Source of the DNA: Bernardetia sp042180575
GTDB lineage: Bacteria; Bacteroidota; Bacteroidia; Cytophagales; Bernardetiaceae
Assembly (NCBI RefSeq): GCF_042180575.1
Contig: NZ_CP170094.1
Location: forward strand, 558,001 to 622,000
Length of the DNA stretch: 64,000 nucleotides
Direction of reading: 5' to 3'
Made by a program: the position numbers and the translations under genes
The notes under the pieces: model-generated
What the model saw: only the letters and a program-made list of their open reading frames with translations
Databases searched by the model: none
What the model was told of the DNA's origin: nothing
Part shown: one piece after another, positions 62,740 through 64,000 of the stretch
Layout: the number at the start of each line of letters is the position of its first letter
Numbering within the stretch: position 1 is the first letter of the stretch

Positions 62740-63252
62740 ATGGAATATATAAAAATCTTACAAATCATTTTTGGAATAATCGTTATTCTAAGTGCTTTGA
62801 GTGTTTGGTATCAAAAAGAAGTCGTAAAATCTGCTTTTTCTTTTTTGGCTACCATGCTTGGCATTGCTGCACTTTTTGTTTTGGAAGGAGCTGATTTTGT
62901 AGCTGCTACTCATTTGGCTATTTATGTGGGAGGTGTTGTGGTATTGCTTTTATTTGGGATTATGTTTGTGCATAAAATATCCGATGAGAAAATAATTTCT
63001 GATAAGCAGTACAAACTTTCTGGTATTTCACTTTCAGTTTTATTTATTTTATTAATTTCTAGTTGGATTTTGAGAGGAAATTTAATAACATTTATACCCA
63101 ATAAAGAAATTTCATCAAATGCAGATAATTCTACACTTGATGAAATTGCTCGTCTTTTTCTGACAGATTATATTCTATTTTTCGAATTAGGAGGTATTTT
63201 ACTTACTATTGCACTACTCGGTGTAGCTGTTTTGATTGGAAAAAAAGAATAA
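62740..63252 (+). CDS. nuoJ: NADH-quinone oxidoreductase subunit J
   Basis: This 170-residue membrane subunit of complex I has five predicted helices (about 5-20, 28-48, 54-76, 98-116, 140-165). The family stretch VVKSAFSFLATMLGIAALFVLEGADFVAATHLAIYVGGVVVLLLFGIMFVH carries the short pi-bulge-type segment found in NuoJ around A/YVGGVVVL. The last helix (LGGILLTIALLGVAVLIGK) matches. Like nuoB at 4648, it is away from the other nuo genes: the neighbours are a hypothetical gene and ftsW. Confidence 0.92.
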   Translation: MEYIKILQIIFGIIVILSALSVWYQKEVVKSAFSFLATMLGIAALFVLEGADFVAATHLAIYVGGVVVLLLFGIMFVHKISDEKIISDKQYKLSGISLSVLFILLISSWILRGNLITFIPNKEISSNADNSTLDEIARLFLTDYILFFELGGILLTIALLGVAVLIGKKE

Positions 63253-63280
63253 TATTGCAATCGTAATTTTTGATTGTTCC

Positions 63281-64000
63281 TTACTCAATCGTATGAACAA
63301 TTCTGCGATAATTATTTCCTGTTTGAGAAGGAGGAGTAATGGCTTCTTTTTCAGTATTTTCTAATTCTCCTCTACTCACACTCAAAATAATTCCTAAAGA
63401 AATTCCTGTAAAAAATAAAGATGTTCCTCCCATACTCAGAAGTGGCAAAGGAAGTCCAGTAACAGGAACAAGTCCAACCACTACACTCATGTGAACAAGA
63501 GCCTGAACGACCAAACTAAAACTAAGTCCAGCCGACAAAAGTCCTCCAAAGGCTCGTTCAGATTTTGCCATGGCTACCATTCCACGATAGAGCAAAATAA
63601 GATAAAGTCCTAAAACGATAACACCACCAAGAAGTCCGTATTCTTCAATAATAATAGCATAAATAAAATCTGAATAAGGATGAGGAAGAAAATTTCGTTG
63701 CTGACTGTTTCCAATTCCTTTTCCTACAAATCCACCTGTTGCGACAGCTATGTATGATTGTTCTTCTTGAAAAGTAACCTGTTCTGTATCAAAAAATGCT
63801 TTTACACGAGAAGCTGCCGTTCCAGAACGTTGTCCTAATTTTAATGCAATCATTCCGACCATTGCGCCAATTACGACAGTCATGACCAAATAACGAACAG
63901 GAACACGTCCAATAAACATAATTAAAAGACAAGTAGCAAAAAGCAAGATAGCCGACGAAAAATTGGCAAGAGCAATCAAACCACAAATAAGCCCAGACCA
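63281..64000 (-). CDS. ftsW: FtsW/RodA/SpoVE-family protein, partial (C-terminal part)
   Basis: The reading frame is open to the right edge, so at least 240 codons of the C-terminal part are seen and the N-terminus is outside. It is a SEDS glycan polymerase that builds peptidoglycan, with FtsW acting at the septum. Multiple helices are present. The large extracellular-loop block AFFDTEQVTFQEEQSYIAVATGGFVGKGIGNSQQRNFLPHPYSDFIYAIIIEEYGLLGG is typical, as is the final VPVTGLPLPLLSMGGTSLFFTGISLGIILSVSR. The loop form (the GNSQQ and LPHPYSDFIFA-like blocks) favours FtsW over RodA. It is convergent with nuoJ. Confidence 0.92.
   Translation of the reverse strand, partial: WSGLICGLIALANFSSAILLFATCLLIMFIGRVPVRYLVMTVVIGAMVGMIALKLGQRSGTAASRVKAFFDTEQVTFQEEQSYIAVATGGFVGKGIGNSQQRNFLPHPYSDFIYAIIIEEYGLLGGVIVLGLYLILLYRGMVAMAKSERAFGGLLSAGLSFSLVVQALVHMSVVVGLVPVTGLPLPLLSMGGTSLFFTGISLGIILSVSRGELENTEKEAITPPSQTGNNYRRIVHTIE

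Overview
The window is AT-rich, gene-dense bacterial chromosome. Several features point to Bacteroidota, most likely order Cytophagales: a PorP/SprF type IX secretion protein and a PorE-like OmpA lipoprotein, many short lipoproteins, promoters of the TAnnTTTG type, and weak or absent Shine-Dalgarno sequences. A relative of Bernardetia/Flexibacter would fit, but that is inference from gene content.

Layout. 0-8 kb: an intact IS982-family element with a 7-bp target duplication, then glycine C-acetyltransferase (kbl), a YugP-like zinc protease, a heptose-phosphate adenylyltransferase, a lipoprotein, a lone nuoB, a DUF349 protein and a lone ABC ATPase. 8-18 kb: nitroreductase, thioredoxin, then a fatty-acid oxidation locus (MarR regulator, FadN-type multifunctional protein, thiolase). 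The regulator and the multifunctional gene carry the same palindrome just upstream of their promoters. lysS follows, with a 40-bp near-perfect palindrome in its leader. 18-34 kb: a type IIG restriction-modification enzyme, a membrane-anchored subtilase, an M48 protease, rpiB, an M17 aminopeptidase, an outer-membrane barrel divergent from a SUMF1-type protein, TolC and a DMT exporter. 34-48 kb: a FIST sensor next to a SpoIIE-type phosphatase, a DUF4846 lipoprotein, a second unrelated type IIG enzyme, LhgO, a DCC oxidoreductase, an RluD-like pseudouridine synthase, PorP, KptA and a MORN/YwqK protein. 49-64 kb: an M16 protein that has lost its zinc site, dapF, the PorE-like protein, small lipoproteins including two LVIVD proteins, a second DMT exporter, a CbpA-type DnaJ and Hsp20, a GHL10 hydrolase, a lone nuoJ, and the C-terminal part of FtsW running off the right edge.

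Most genes are housekeeping or envelope genes, transcribed singly or in short groups. The unexplained signal lies between them. At least four families of small palindromic repeats recur, several as two inverted hairpins around a spacer (REPIN/MITE-like), and at 59.6-60.0 kb they are nested inside one another. No CRISPR array, rRNA, tRNA, prophage or conjugative element was seen.
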